From the NCBI GenBank assembly GCA_030618945.1, contig JAUXCI010000156.1, positions 1 through 6,273 of the forward strand: a stretch of DNA of 6,273 bases, read 5' to 3'. A model generated the notes under the pieces. That model searched no databases and was not told where the DNA came from. It saw only the letters and a list, made by a program, of their open reading frames with translations. This document shows, in pieces, positions 1-6,273 of the stretch (position 1 is its first letter; the number at the start of each line of letters is the position of its first letter). This stretch comes from Flavobacteriaceae bacterium (GTDB lineage: Bacteria > Bacteroidota > Bacteroidia > Flavobacteriales > Flavobacteriaceae). The translations under genes and the position numbers were made by a program.

Positions 1-1676
1 ATGTTAAGTTGCAATGAAGTCATTCCATTCCAATGATTTTCTTCAATCGTAAAAACAGCTTTAAAACATTTCCCATTGCTGATCAAATCATTTTTATTAC
101 CAAGGCCAAACCCAATGGCATTGTAGGTTCGTTTATCACTTCCTGAAATGATATTCAATTTTAGGTGGTCTCCTTTTTCTCCAATTCTTTTCCCATAACC
201 GTTGTCTCTAAGCCCACTAGCCATAAAAACTGGTTTCATATTTTGAGGGCCGAAAGGCCCAAGTTGTTTAAGTATCCTTTGAAACTTAGGATTAATATCG
301 GATAGATAGATAATCGAATCAATGGTGATCTGCTCAGTAAGTAATTCTTCTGGCATTGTTTGATGCACCACTTCCAGGAATTTTTCTTTAAAAGAGTCAT
401 ATTTTTCAGGCTCGAGGGTAAGGCCGGCAGCATATTTATGTCCTCCAAATTGGGTTATAAAATCGCTGCATTGTTCCAGAGCATCATAAATATCAAATCC
501 TTTTATGGAACGTGCCGAAGCCGCCAATTTGTCTCCACTTTTTGTAAAAACAAGCGTGGGCCTGTAATATTTCTCAATAAGCCTTGAAGCCACAATTCCT
601 ATGACTCCTTTATGCCATAGTTCATTATAAACTATAGTTGCTGAAAGATTCTCTTCTTTGTGTTCAATTATTTGATCCAGGGCTTCTTGGGTAATATTTT
701 GATCGAGATCCCTTCTTTGAGTATTATAAGTATTAATAGCGTCGGCTTGTTCAACGGCTCGCTCAAAATTTTTCTCTGTAAGTAAATTAACTGCAAATAG
801 TCCTTGTTCTATTCTTCCTGCAGCGTTAATTCTGGGCGCAATCTTAAAAACCACATCGGTAATGTCAAAAACTTCTTTCTTGGTTTGCTGCATCATGGCC
901 CTGATTCCAGCTCGGGGAGCTGAGTTGATCACTTTTAAACCAAAATAAGTCAAGGTTCTGTTTTCTCCAGTCATTGGAACAATATCTGCAGCTATGGCAG
1001 TGGCAACTAAATCGAGATAAGGAATAAAGTCGTCAATGGTTTGCCCTCTTTTTTGACCTAATGCCTGAATCAGTTTGAATCCAACCCCACATCCGCAAAG
1101 CTCGTCATAAGGATAATTACAATCCGCTCTTTTCGGGTCTAATACGGCCACAGCTTGAGGAAGTTGATCTCCAGGTCGATGATGGTCGCAAATAATAAAA
1201 TCAATACTTTTTTCATTGGCATATGCCACTTTATCAATGGCTTTTATCCCACAATCCAGTGCTATAATCAGGCTAATATCATTATCTAAGGCAAAATCGA
1301 TTCCGGCATACGAAATACCATACCCTTCGGCATATCTGTCGGGTATATATGTAGCAACATTGTTATAATACGAATGTAAATAATCATAAACCAAAGAAAC
1401 CGCTGTTGTACCGTCCACATCATAATCTCCATAGATCATGATATTTTCGCCCTTCATTATTGCCCGTTCAATACGCAATACGGCTTTTTGCATATCCTTC
1501 ATCAAAAAAGGATCGTATAGATTATTTAAACTGGGTCTAAAAAAAGATTTAGCCTTGTCAAAAGTATCTATACCCCTTTGAATTAATAGGCTTGCAAGAA
1601 TTTGATCAATAGCTAAAGCTTCGCTGATACGATTAACTTTATCCGCATCAGCTTTATCTTTTATTTTCCAGCGCAT
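1..1676 (-). CDS. recJ: RecJ, single-stranded-DNA-specific 5'-3' exonuclease (3' end cut by window edge)
   Basis: RecJ degrades single-stranded DNA 5' to 3' with Mn2+/Mg2+ and acts in the cytoplasm in RecF-type recombination, mismatch repair and stalled-fork processing. I translated the frame by hand: it stays open from ATG at 1676 to the left edge, giving 558 codons. DHH-domain motifs are present: DYDVDGTT at residues 84-91, DCG at 141-143, DHH at 164-166, and Asp231 in the AADIVPM segment. RINAAGR follows at 282-288. The DHHA1 part shows WHKGVIGIVASR at 354-365, ARS at 388-390 and GGHKYAAG at 411-418. The remaining ~140 residues fit the OB-fold domain. All metal-binding acidic and His positions I know of appear intact. 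The start is chosen because MRWKIK is typical of Bacteroidota RecJ and the upstream frame, open to a stop at 1743-1745, has no other ATG. Relatives of about 565-575 residues suggest only some 5-15 residues are missing. No Shine-Dalgarno is seen. It lies 186 bp downstream of hutU on the same strand. Confidence 0.96.
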   Translation of the reverse strand, partial: MRWKIKDKADADKVNRISEALAIDQILASLLIQRGIDTFDKAKSFFRPSLNNLYDPFLMKDMQKAVLRIERAIMKGENIMIYGDYDVDGTTAVSLVYDYLHSYYNNVATYIPDRYAEGYGISYAGIDFALDNDISLIIALDCGIKAIDKVAYANEKSIDFIICDHHRPGDQLPQAVAVLDPKRADCNYPYDELCGCGVGFKLIQALGQKRGQTIDDFIPYLDLVATAIAADIVPMTGENRTLTYFGLKVINSAPRAGIRAMMQQTKKEVFDITDVVFKIAPRINAAGRIEQGLFAVNLLTEKNFERAVEQADAINTYNTQRRDLDQNITQEALDQIIEHKEENLSATIVYNELWHKGVIGIVASRLIEKYYRPTLVFTKSGDKLAASARSIKGFDIYDALEQCSDFITQFGGHKYAAGLTLEPEKYDSFKEKFLEVVHQTMPEELLTEQITIDSIIYLSDINPKFQRILKQLGPFGPQNMKPVFMASGLRDNGYGKRIGEKGDHLKLNIISGSDKRTYNAIGFGLGNKNDLISNGKCFKAVFTIEENHWNGMTSLQLN

Positions 1677-1862
1677 GGATGATTTAAGGTTATATTTAAT
1701 AGAAGTTTTGATAAATTGAAAATCTTTGTGAAGATAAATGAATTAACTAAATATGAATACCGGTGAATGACATATGTTATTTTTTATAACAATTAGGGTT
1801 TGAGGTTAACATAATAAGAAGTAAAATCAAACAGTTTTTCTAAGTCAAAGTTTTGAATTTAT
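1677..1862. other. hutU-recJ intergenic gap, no clear promoter or terminator
   Basis: This 186-bp AT-rich gap separates the hutU stop from the recJ start. I looked on the minus strand for the Bacteroidota -7 box TAnnTTTG and found no match, so the recJ promoter is either degenerate or recJ is reached by read-through from hutU. No G+C-rich hairpin followed by a T tract is present after hutU. The only symmetric elements are short: GTTAT-N5-ATAAC at 1776-1790, ACCGGT at 1759-1764, CATATG at 1771-1776, GTTAAC at 1805-1810, and TCAAA-N2-TTTGA just after the hutU stop. All are within what AT-rich sequence gives by chance. No small ORF with convincing features is seen. Confidence 0.6.
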
Positions 1863-3887
1863 TTAAACATCCAAGCTTTGTAACAGATCATCATCAACGA
1901 GATTTGGAAGCGTTACCCTTAAATTAGGAGACCTTTGCATTTCCCTCTTTACAGCGAATAAAGCCTCATCATTTCTAGCCCAGCTTCTTCTGGCGATACC
2001 GTTATTTACGTCATAAAACAATAAGGACTGTAGTTGCCTTTCAGCCTGTTCTGATCCGTCAAGTACCAATCCAAAACCACCGTTAGATACTTCACCCCAG
2101 CCTACGCCCCCTCCGTTGTGAATGGAAACCCAGGTTGCTCCTCTAAAACTATCACCAATGACGTTATGTATTGACATATCAGCCGTGAACTGACTACCGT
2201 CGTAAATATTGCTCGTTTCTCTATATGGAGAATCTGTCCCGCTCACGTCGTGATGGTCCCTTCCCAATACAATGGGAGCTGAGATTTCACCTGCCAAAAT
2301 CGCAGTGTTAAAGGCCGAAGCTATTTTTGCTCTTCCCTCTGCATCAGCATACAGAATTCTGGCTTGAGAACCGACCACTAATTTATTTTTTTTGGCATTA
2401 TTTATCCAAATAATATTGTCATTCATCTGAAGCTGAATCTCCGGCGGAGCAGTTTTTTGAATCTCGCTTAAAACATTAAGGGCAATATTATCTGACTTGT
2501 CTAAATCTTCAGGATTTCCTGAGGTACAAACCCATCTAAAAGGTCCGAAGCCATAATCAAAACACATGGGCCCCAAAATATCCTGAACATATGTAGGATA
2601 TCTAAACTGACCTTCTTTTTCACCCATAACATCAGCACCGGCTCGCGACGCTTCCAACAAAAATGCGTTTCCATAATCAAAGAAGTATGTACCTCTGTTA
2701 GTGTGTTTATTAATTGCTTTGGCCTGTCTTCTCAATGATTCCTGTACTTTTTGTTTGAATAGATCCGGCTCATTACTTATCATTGAATTTGATTCTTCGA
2801 AACTCAAGCCTGCGGGATAATACCCTCCTGACCATGGATTGTGAAGCGAGGTTTGATCGGACCCCACATGAACAAAAATATCTTCTTTATAAAATTTCTC
2901 CCAGACATCAACAATATTACCGTGAAAAGCGATTGACAAAACCTCCTTATCAGTTTGGGCTTTTTGAACCCTTTGTACCAAGGTATTTATATCATTGATC
3001 AAAATATTTGCCCACCCTTGTTCGTGCCTTTTAATGGCTGCTTTTTCATTGACCTCAGCACAAACTGTAATGCAACCCGTAATGTCTCCTGCTTTTGGCT
3101 GGGCTCCGCTCATACCTCCCAATCCGGATGTTAGAAAAACTTTTCCTTTGATCGTATCATCCTTAGGTAAGATTTTTCGAAAGGCATTCATCAAGGTAAT
3201 GGTCGTACCATGGACAATTCCCTGTGGACCAATATACATAAATGACCCAGCAGTCATTTGGCCATATTGAGTTACTCCTAAAGCATTGAATTTTTCCAGA
3301 TCATCAGGGCTTGAATAATTGGGAACCATCATACCATTAGTAACAATGACTCTAGGTGCATCTTTGCTAGACGGAAACAGACCCATGGGATGTCCTGAAT
3401 ACATATGTAAAGTTTGTTCGTCGGTCATGGTCGCCAGATATTTCATCGTCAACAGGTATTGGGCCCAATTTTGAAAAACTGCGCCGTTTCCACCGTAAGT
3501 GATCAACTCTTCGGGATGTTGGGCTACTGCCGGATCAAGGTTATTCTGGATCATGAGCATAATGGCCGCGGCCTTATTACTTTTTGATGGATAAGCTGAA
3601 ATTGGTCTGGCATAGATGTCATAATCCGGTTTAAAACGATGCATATAAATTCTGCCATATGCCTTAAGCTCATCGAGAAACTCCTTTGCCAGAATTGAAT
3701 GCCAGTTTTTAGGGAAGTAACGCAAGGCATTCATAATAGCCAATTTCTTTTCCTCAGCTGACAAAATATCCTTTCTTTTTGGAGCTCGGTTAGCACCTTT
3801 GGGATATGCTTTTTTTTTGGGTAAATTGCTCGGAATTCCTTGTAGTATTTTCTTTTGAAAAATTGAGTTGTGTGTAGTTGTGATCAT
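1863..3887 (-). CDS. hutU: Urocanate hydratase (urocanase), long UROC1-like form
   Basis: HutU catalyses the second step of histidine degradation, hydrating urocanate to 4-imidazolone-5-propionate with tightly bound NAD+ as an electrophilic cofactor; it is cytosolic. The 674-residue protein shows family blocks throughout: YGGNG at 131-135, an MTAGS/GPQGIVHGTT block around 211-229, the NAD-binding glycine-rich GLGGMSGAQPK at 255-265, GSDQTSLHNP at 342-351, FGPFRWVCTSG at 447-457, VVGSQARIL at 504-512, GRDHHDVSGTDSP at 542-554 and HNGGGVGWGE at 590-599. Classical Pseudomonas or Bacillus urocanases have about 550-560 residues; this one has the extra N-terminal ~60-70 residues and internal differences of the long form seen in Bacteroidota and animals. 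The N-terminal 40 residues are rich in Lys and Arg. The gene starts 12 bp after hutH, so the two are surely cotranscribed. The ATG at 3887 is the first usable start after hutH. In the classical enzyme the signature cysteine lies in an ARICW motif; here that position is Leu512, and a cysteine appears at 454 instead. Confidence 0.97.
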   Translation of the reverse strand: MITTTHNSIFQKKILQGIPSNLPKKKAYPKGANRAPKRKDILSAEEKKLAIMNALRYFPKNWHSILAKEFLDELKAYGRIYMHRFKPDYDIYARPISAYPSKSNKAAAIMLMIQNNLDPAVAQHPEELITYGGNGAVFQNWAQYLLTMKYLATMTDEQTLHMYSGHPMGLFPSSKDAPRVIVTNGMMVPNYSSPDDLEKFNALGVTQYGQMTAGSFMYIGPQGIVHGTTITLMNAFRKILPKDDTIKGKVFLTSGLGGMSGAQPKAGDITGCITVCAEVNEKAAIKRHEQGWANILINDINTLVQRVQKAQTDKEVLSIAFHGNIVDVWEKFYKEDIFVHVGSDQTSLHNPWSGGYYPAGLSFEESNSMISNEPDLFKQKVQESLRRQAKAINKHTNRGTYFFDYGNAFLLEASRAGADVMGEKEGQFRYPTYVQDILGPMCFDYGFGPFRWVCTSGNPEDLDKSDNIALNVLSEIQKTAPPEIQLQMNDNIIWINNAKKNKLVVGSQARILYADAEGRAKIASAFNTAILAGEISAPIVLGRDHHDVSGTDSPYRETSNIYDGSQFTADMSIHNVIGDSFRGATWVSIHNGGGVGWGEVSNGGFGLVLDGSEQAERQLQSLLFYDVNNGIARRSWARNDEALFAVKREMQRSPNLRVTLPNLVDDDLLQSLDV

Positions 3888-3899
3888 TTTAAAACGAGA

Positions 3900-5447
3900 T
3901 TAATATGATTCAAATAAATTATCGTAGTCGCTGTATGCTTTGCAATGAAATGAAACCGTTGACAGGAGTTCTCTATCCTTGATCAATTGTATGGCTTTTT
4001 CAATGTCAATTGAAAAAATTCTATCCTCATTTGCAAAATCAATATTTTCTCTGATGGTATCGTGTACGTCATCAAGAACCTCACTTGACTTTAAAGGTTT
4101 CCTAAAGTCAAATGCTTGGGCGGCACACATTAATTCTATGGCCAGAATTTTTTCAAGATTATCAATTACTCTTAAGGCCTTTCTTGCTCCAATTGAACCC
4201 ATACTCACGTGATCTTCCTGCCCCAGGGATGTTGGAATGCTATCAGCACTTGAAGGGAAACACAAGCCCTTATTTTCGCTAACCAAAGCCGCAGAAGTAT
4301 ATTGAAGAATCATAAAGCCAGAATTTAATCCCGTATCATTCATCAATAAACGTGGTGTACCTTCATATTTCCCTTCCAAAGATAAATAGGTTCTGCGATC
4401 GGAAATACTTCCCAATTCTGCCGCCGCTAAACAGGCGTAATCAATGGGGAGGGCTAATGTTTGACCATGAAAACTTCCTCCACTGATGATAAGATCTTCC
4501 GAAAAAATTACTGGGTTATCTGTTACTGAATTGAGTTCGACCTCCACACTTTCCTTTAAATGAAGCCAGGCGCTTCTGGAGCTCCCATGAACTTGAGGCA
4601 TGCACCTCAGCGAATAAGGATCTTGTACCTTCCCACAGAAGAGATGAGACCTTCCTATTTCTGAACCTTGAAGGAATTGCGTGATCCTTTTGGCAACATG
4701 CATATTTCCCTTAAATGGTCGTGTTAAGTGTAATGATTCGTTAAAAGGCATTTGTGATCCCATAAGCCCTTCTATCATCAGACTTCCTATAAGGTCAGCA
4801 TGAGATAAACAATTGTACAGTTTGTCAACGACCATAACCGCATGTGCCAAAATAAACTGGGTGCCATTGATCAATGCCAACCCGGCTTTAGGGTGCAGTT
4901 CCAAAGGTTTCAAACCTTCTTTTTCCAACACTTTTTGTGTTGCGGTAATTTCACCCTGATATAAAACTTTTCCTTCTCCGATGAGGGGAAGAAACAGATG
5001 AGCAAGGGGAGCAAGATCACCAGATGCACCAACAGAACCTTGCTCGGGAACCAAGGGGATAATATCTTGATCAATATGCCATTGTATTCTTTCCAGGACT
5101 CCCATTGAAATTCCTGAATAACCCCTGGCCAGCGAATGAACTTTTAAAATCATCATCAATTTGGCGATGTCTTTGTCAATAGATGATCCAACCCCAACTG
5201 AGTGGCTAAGAAGAATCTTTCTTTGCAATTCACCAGTGTCTTTTTTTGAAATGATGGTGTCACACAGCGGTCCAAAGCCGGTATTGATTCCATATACAGC
5301 CTTGTCTTTAAGCGCTGTTTTGATTACTATCTCATGAGAATGATTTATTTTTTCTTTAGCCTCATCTGAAATGCCGGCTTTCAAGTCGCCTTTAAGTATT
5401 GAAAGTGCTTGGCTTACTGTAAGATGATCCAACCCGTATTTGAACAT
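3900..5447 (-). CDS. hutH: Histidine ammonia-lyase (histidase)
   Basis: HutH deaminates L-histidine to trans-urocanate and ammonia, the committing step of histidine utilisation, as a cytosolic homotetramer. The 515-residue length is normal for the family (about 500-515). The Ala-Ser-Gly triplet that cyclises to the MIO electrophile is at 141-143 within GSVGASGDLAP. Other active-site residues, matched from memory of the Pseudomonas putida enzyme with a small offset, are Tyr52 in YGINTGFG, Asn194 in INGTQ, Tyr278 and Arg281 in QDPYSLR, Phe326, and Glu411 in GQEDHVSMG. The selectivity pair is Ser81-His82 in LLSHSVG, the pattern of histidases rather than of tyrosine or phenylalanine ammonia-lyases (HL or FL), which supports histidine as substrate. 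It is the first gene of a two-gene hutH-hutU unit; the 73-bp gap upstream carries a candidate promoter and palindrome. The start at 5447 places the ATG about 20 bp downstream of the -7 box. No frame damage is seen. Confidence 0.97.
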   Translation of the reverse strand: MFKYGLDHLTVSQALSILKGDLKAGISDEAKEKINHSHEIVIKTALKDKAVYGINTGFGPLCDTIISKKDTGELQRKILLSHSVGVGSSIDKDIAKLMMILKVHSLARGYSGISMGVLERIQWHIDQDIIPLVPEQGSVGASGDLAPLAHLFLPLIGEGKVLYQGEITATQKVLEKEGLKPLELHPKAGLALINGTQFILAHAVMVVDKLYNCLSHADLIGSLMIEGLMGSQMPFNESLHLTRPFKGNMHVAKRITQFLQGSEIGRSHLFCGKVQDPYSLRCMPQVHGSSRSAWLHLKESVEVELNSVTDNPVIFSEDLIISGGSFHGQTLALPIDYACLAAAELGSISDRRTYLSLEGKYEGTPRLLMNDTGLNSGFMILQYTSAALVSENKGLCFPSSADSIPTSLGQEDHVSMGSIGARKALRVIDNLEKILAIELMCAAQAFDFRKPLKSSEVLDDVHDTIRENIDFANEDRIFSIDIEKAIQLIKDRELLSTVSFHCKAYSDYDNLFESY

Positions 5448-5475
5448 AATTTTACATTTGATTGTATCAAATTTA
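5448..5475 (-). promoter_or_regulatory. Candidate hutHU promoter -7 box and leader
   Basis: On the minus strand TAAATTTG occupies 5475-5468, an exact fit to the Bacteroidota primary-sigma -7 consensus TAnnTTTG. Transcription would then begin near 5461-5463, leaving a leader of about 15 nt before the hutH ATG. The leader ends in an A-rich stretch without a Shine-Dalgarno, as is common in this phylum. I see no TTG at the usual distance of about 17-23 bp upstream for the -33 element, so the promoter is incomplete by consensus and might need an activator. A TATAAT hexamer lies just upstream (5483-5478) but has no matching -35 and is not the phylum's usual form. Confidence 0.5.
5456..5472. promoter_or_regulatory. 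Palindrome overlapping the hut -7 box, possible operator
   Basis: ATTTGAT (5456-5462), spacer TGT (5463-5465) and ATCAAAT (5466-5472) form a perfect 7-bp inverted repeat. After one mismatch (5455/5473) two more pairs match (5454/5474 and 5453/5475), giving 9 of 10 pairs centred at 5464. It covers most of the TAAATTTG box and the expected start of transcription, the position expected of a repressor site. Which protein would bind is unknown; no regulator gene is in the window. An AT-rich palindrome of this size can also arise by chance. Confidence 0.35.
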
Positions 5476-5520
5476 CGATTATATTTTGTCTTATATCCTT
5501 ACCGATAAAAGTGCAATAGG

Positions 5521-6273
5521 TCATTCTGGTGATTGAATGATTTTTTCCAAGCCAGAGACTACTCCCAATACTGTTCCGCCATGTTCTTGACGAGCAGCCT
5601 TTAATAAATCGTCAATATTGGTTTTGTTTACGCCATCCTGCTCCAGCCTTTCAAGCGCTATTTTTGCCAGTATCGAAAGATTTTCAGAGTGGGATTGGAT
5701 CATTTCAACTTTGTCATTCGATTCAAAAATAGGCTGTAATAAACTATTATTTTCAATCCAAAGATTTAATAACGTTATAATCTCTTCCTTAATTTTATCA
5801 TCCTTAGAGTTGGTCCATTGCTCAACTTTTAGATTAAAATCGTAGGCAGGATAACTTTCAGCTGCCGCTGCATCCACGATCATATCTAAAGGAGTTGAGG
5901 TATAAAGTGTTGGATCATAAAGCGATAAACGATTAATAAATGCGCCTTCATGAATGTAATCTACAAGAAAATTCAGGGCTTGAAAATATTCTTGACCCAC
6001 CATGTTTTTCAAAATTATTTCCTGATTCATTTTATGATGAAGACCAAACAGTTCAAGTTCTCCATTTATAATGATCAATCGGCGATACATATCCTCACGA
6101 TCATTGGTTAATTCCTGCTGACTCCAAAATTTTTCGGCAATGGCGGCAGCTTTGGGCCAAATTCTTGACTCCAAAGTAATAGAATCTACCATTTCTGTCC
6201 ACATACAGGCTTCACCTCCAAGAATATTGGCTGCTTCTTCAGGACTAAGAGGTTCAATTTTATCAAATTTGGG
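5521..6273 (-). CDS. GH20 beta-N-acetylhexosaminidase, C-terminal part (5' end beyond window)
   Basis: GH20 enzymes remove terminal beta-linked GlcNAc or GalNAc from chitooligosaccharides, glycans or peptidoglycan fragments by substrate-assisted catalysis. The frame is open from the right edge to TGA at 5521-5523 (250 codons). The methionine at 6204 is internal: the upstream codons read straight into the typical end of the TIM barrel. Numbering from the edge, LGGEACMWTE at 18-27 carries the Trp (25) and Glu (27) that contact the substrate sugar in this family, followed by SRIWPKAAAIAEKFW at 35-49. The catalytic Asp-Glu pair and any signal peptide would be upstream and cannot be seen, so export is unproven. 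After the barrel, around residue 80, some 170 mostly helical-looking residues follow, more than in short GH20 enzymes such as human HexA; I see no carbohydrate-binding module or secretion-sorting tail there. The stop is 73 bp before hutH and no terminator is evident between them. Confidence 0.92.
   Translation of the reverse strand, partial: PKFDKIEPLSPEEAANILGGEACMWTEMVDSITLESRIWPKAAAIAEKFWSQQELTNDREDMYRRLIIINGELELFGLHHKMNQEIILKNMVGQEYFQALNFLVDYIHEGAFINRLSLYDPTLYTSTPLDMIVDAAAAESYPAYDFNLKVEQWTNSKDDKIKEEIITLLNLWIENNSLLQPIFESNDKVEMIQSHSENLSILAKIALERLEQDGVNKTNIDDLLKAARQEHGGTVLGVVSGLEKIIQSPE

Noticed and set aside
236..448. 70-codon minus-strand ORF
   Set aside because: It lies inside recJ in a different frame of the same strand; the recJ frame carries conserved DHHA1 and OB-region sequence across it, and this translation has no family features.
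360..587. 75-codon plus-strand ORF
   Set aside because: Antisense to the conserved DHHA1 region of recJ; no recognisable domain.
1776..1790. GTTAT-N5-ATAAC as a terminator for hutU or an operator for recJ
   Set aside because: Only five AT-rich pairs with no T tract on the transcribed strand, so too weak to call either.
2783..3270. Two overlapping plus-strand ORFs (2783-2998 and 2995-3270) joined by an ATGA overlap, resembling a small operon
   Set aside because: Both are wholly antisense to the most conserved part of hutU, whose codon constraints readily leave such open frames; neither translation has coherent domain features.
3979..4212. 77-codon plus-strand ORF
   Set aside because: Antisense to the C-terminal part of hutH; no supporting features.
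5478..5483. TATAAT on the minus strand as a sigma70-type -10 element for hutH
   Set aside because: No -35 partner at 17 bp, and Bacteroidota housekeeping promoters use TAnnTTTG; the better box is at 5468-5475.
5618..5845. 75-codon plus-strand ORF
   Set aside because: Antisense to the GH20 C-terminal region, which is continuous with the conserved barrel sequence.
1..6273. A novel mobile, defence or RNA-based system
   Set aside because: Nearly all bases are accounted for by four recognised gene families; no arrays, long repeats, tRNA-like or structured RNA segments were seen in the two short gaps.

Overview
The window looks like chromosomal DNA of a Bacteroidota bacterium, most likely of the Flavobacteriia. 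The evidence is its AT-richness, A/T-rich start regions without a clear Shine-Dalgarno, one TAnnTTTG-type -7 box ahead of hutH, and the character of the four proteins. This is an inference from style and remembered homologues, not from a search. All four genes lie on the minus strand, so the window reads from right to left.

Layout from right to left: (1) 5521-6273 is the C-terminal 250 residues of a glycoside hydrolase family 20 beta-N-acetylhexosaminidase whose 5' part lies beyond the right edge. (2) A 73-bp gap (5448-5520) holds a candidate promoter and an overlapping palindrome. (3) hutH (3900-5447), histidine ammonia-lyase, is followed after 12 bp by hutU (1863-3887), urocanate hydratase of the long type also found in animals (UROC1). 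(4) A 186-bp gap (1677-1862) shows no clear promoter or terminator. (5) recJ (1-1676) encodes the single-strand-specific 5'-3' DNA exonuclease; it is intact from its start codon and cut by the left edge, probably only a few residues before its end.

HutH and HutU carry out the first two steps of histidine degradation: L-histidine to urocanate plus ammonia, then urocanate to 4-imidazolone-5-propionate. The two genes are almost certainly one transcription unit. The next enzymes (HutI and a formiminoglutamate hydrolase) are not in the window, because hutU is followed directly by the unrelated recJ. GH20 and RecJ have no evident functional link to the pathway, so this looks like ordinary chromosomal neighbourhood.

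I found no RNA gene, insertion sequence, CRISPR array, phage element or novel defence-like system. The points most worth a second look are a 7-bp-arm palindrome overlapping the hut -7 box, and the different cysteine placement in this long-form urocanase compared with the classical bacterial enzyme.
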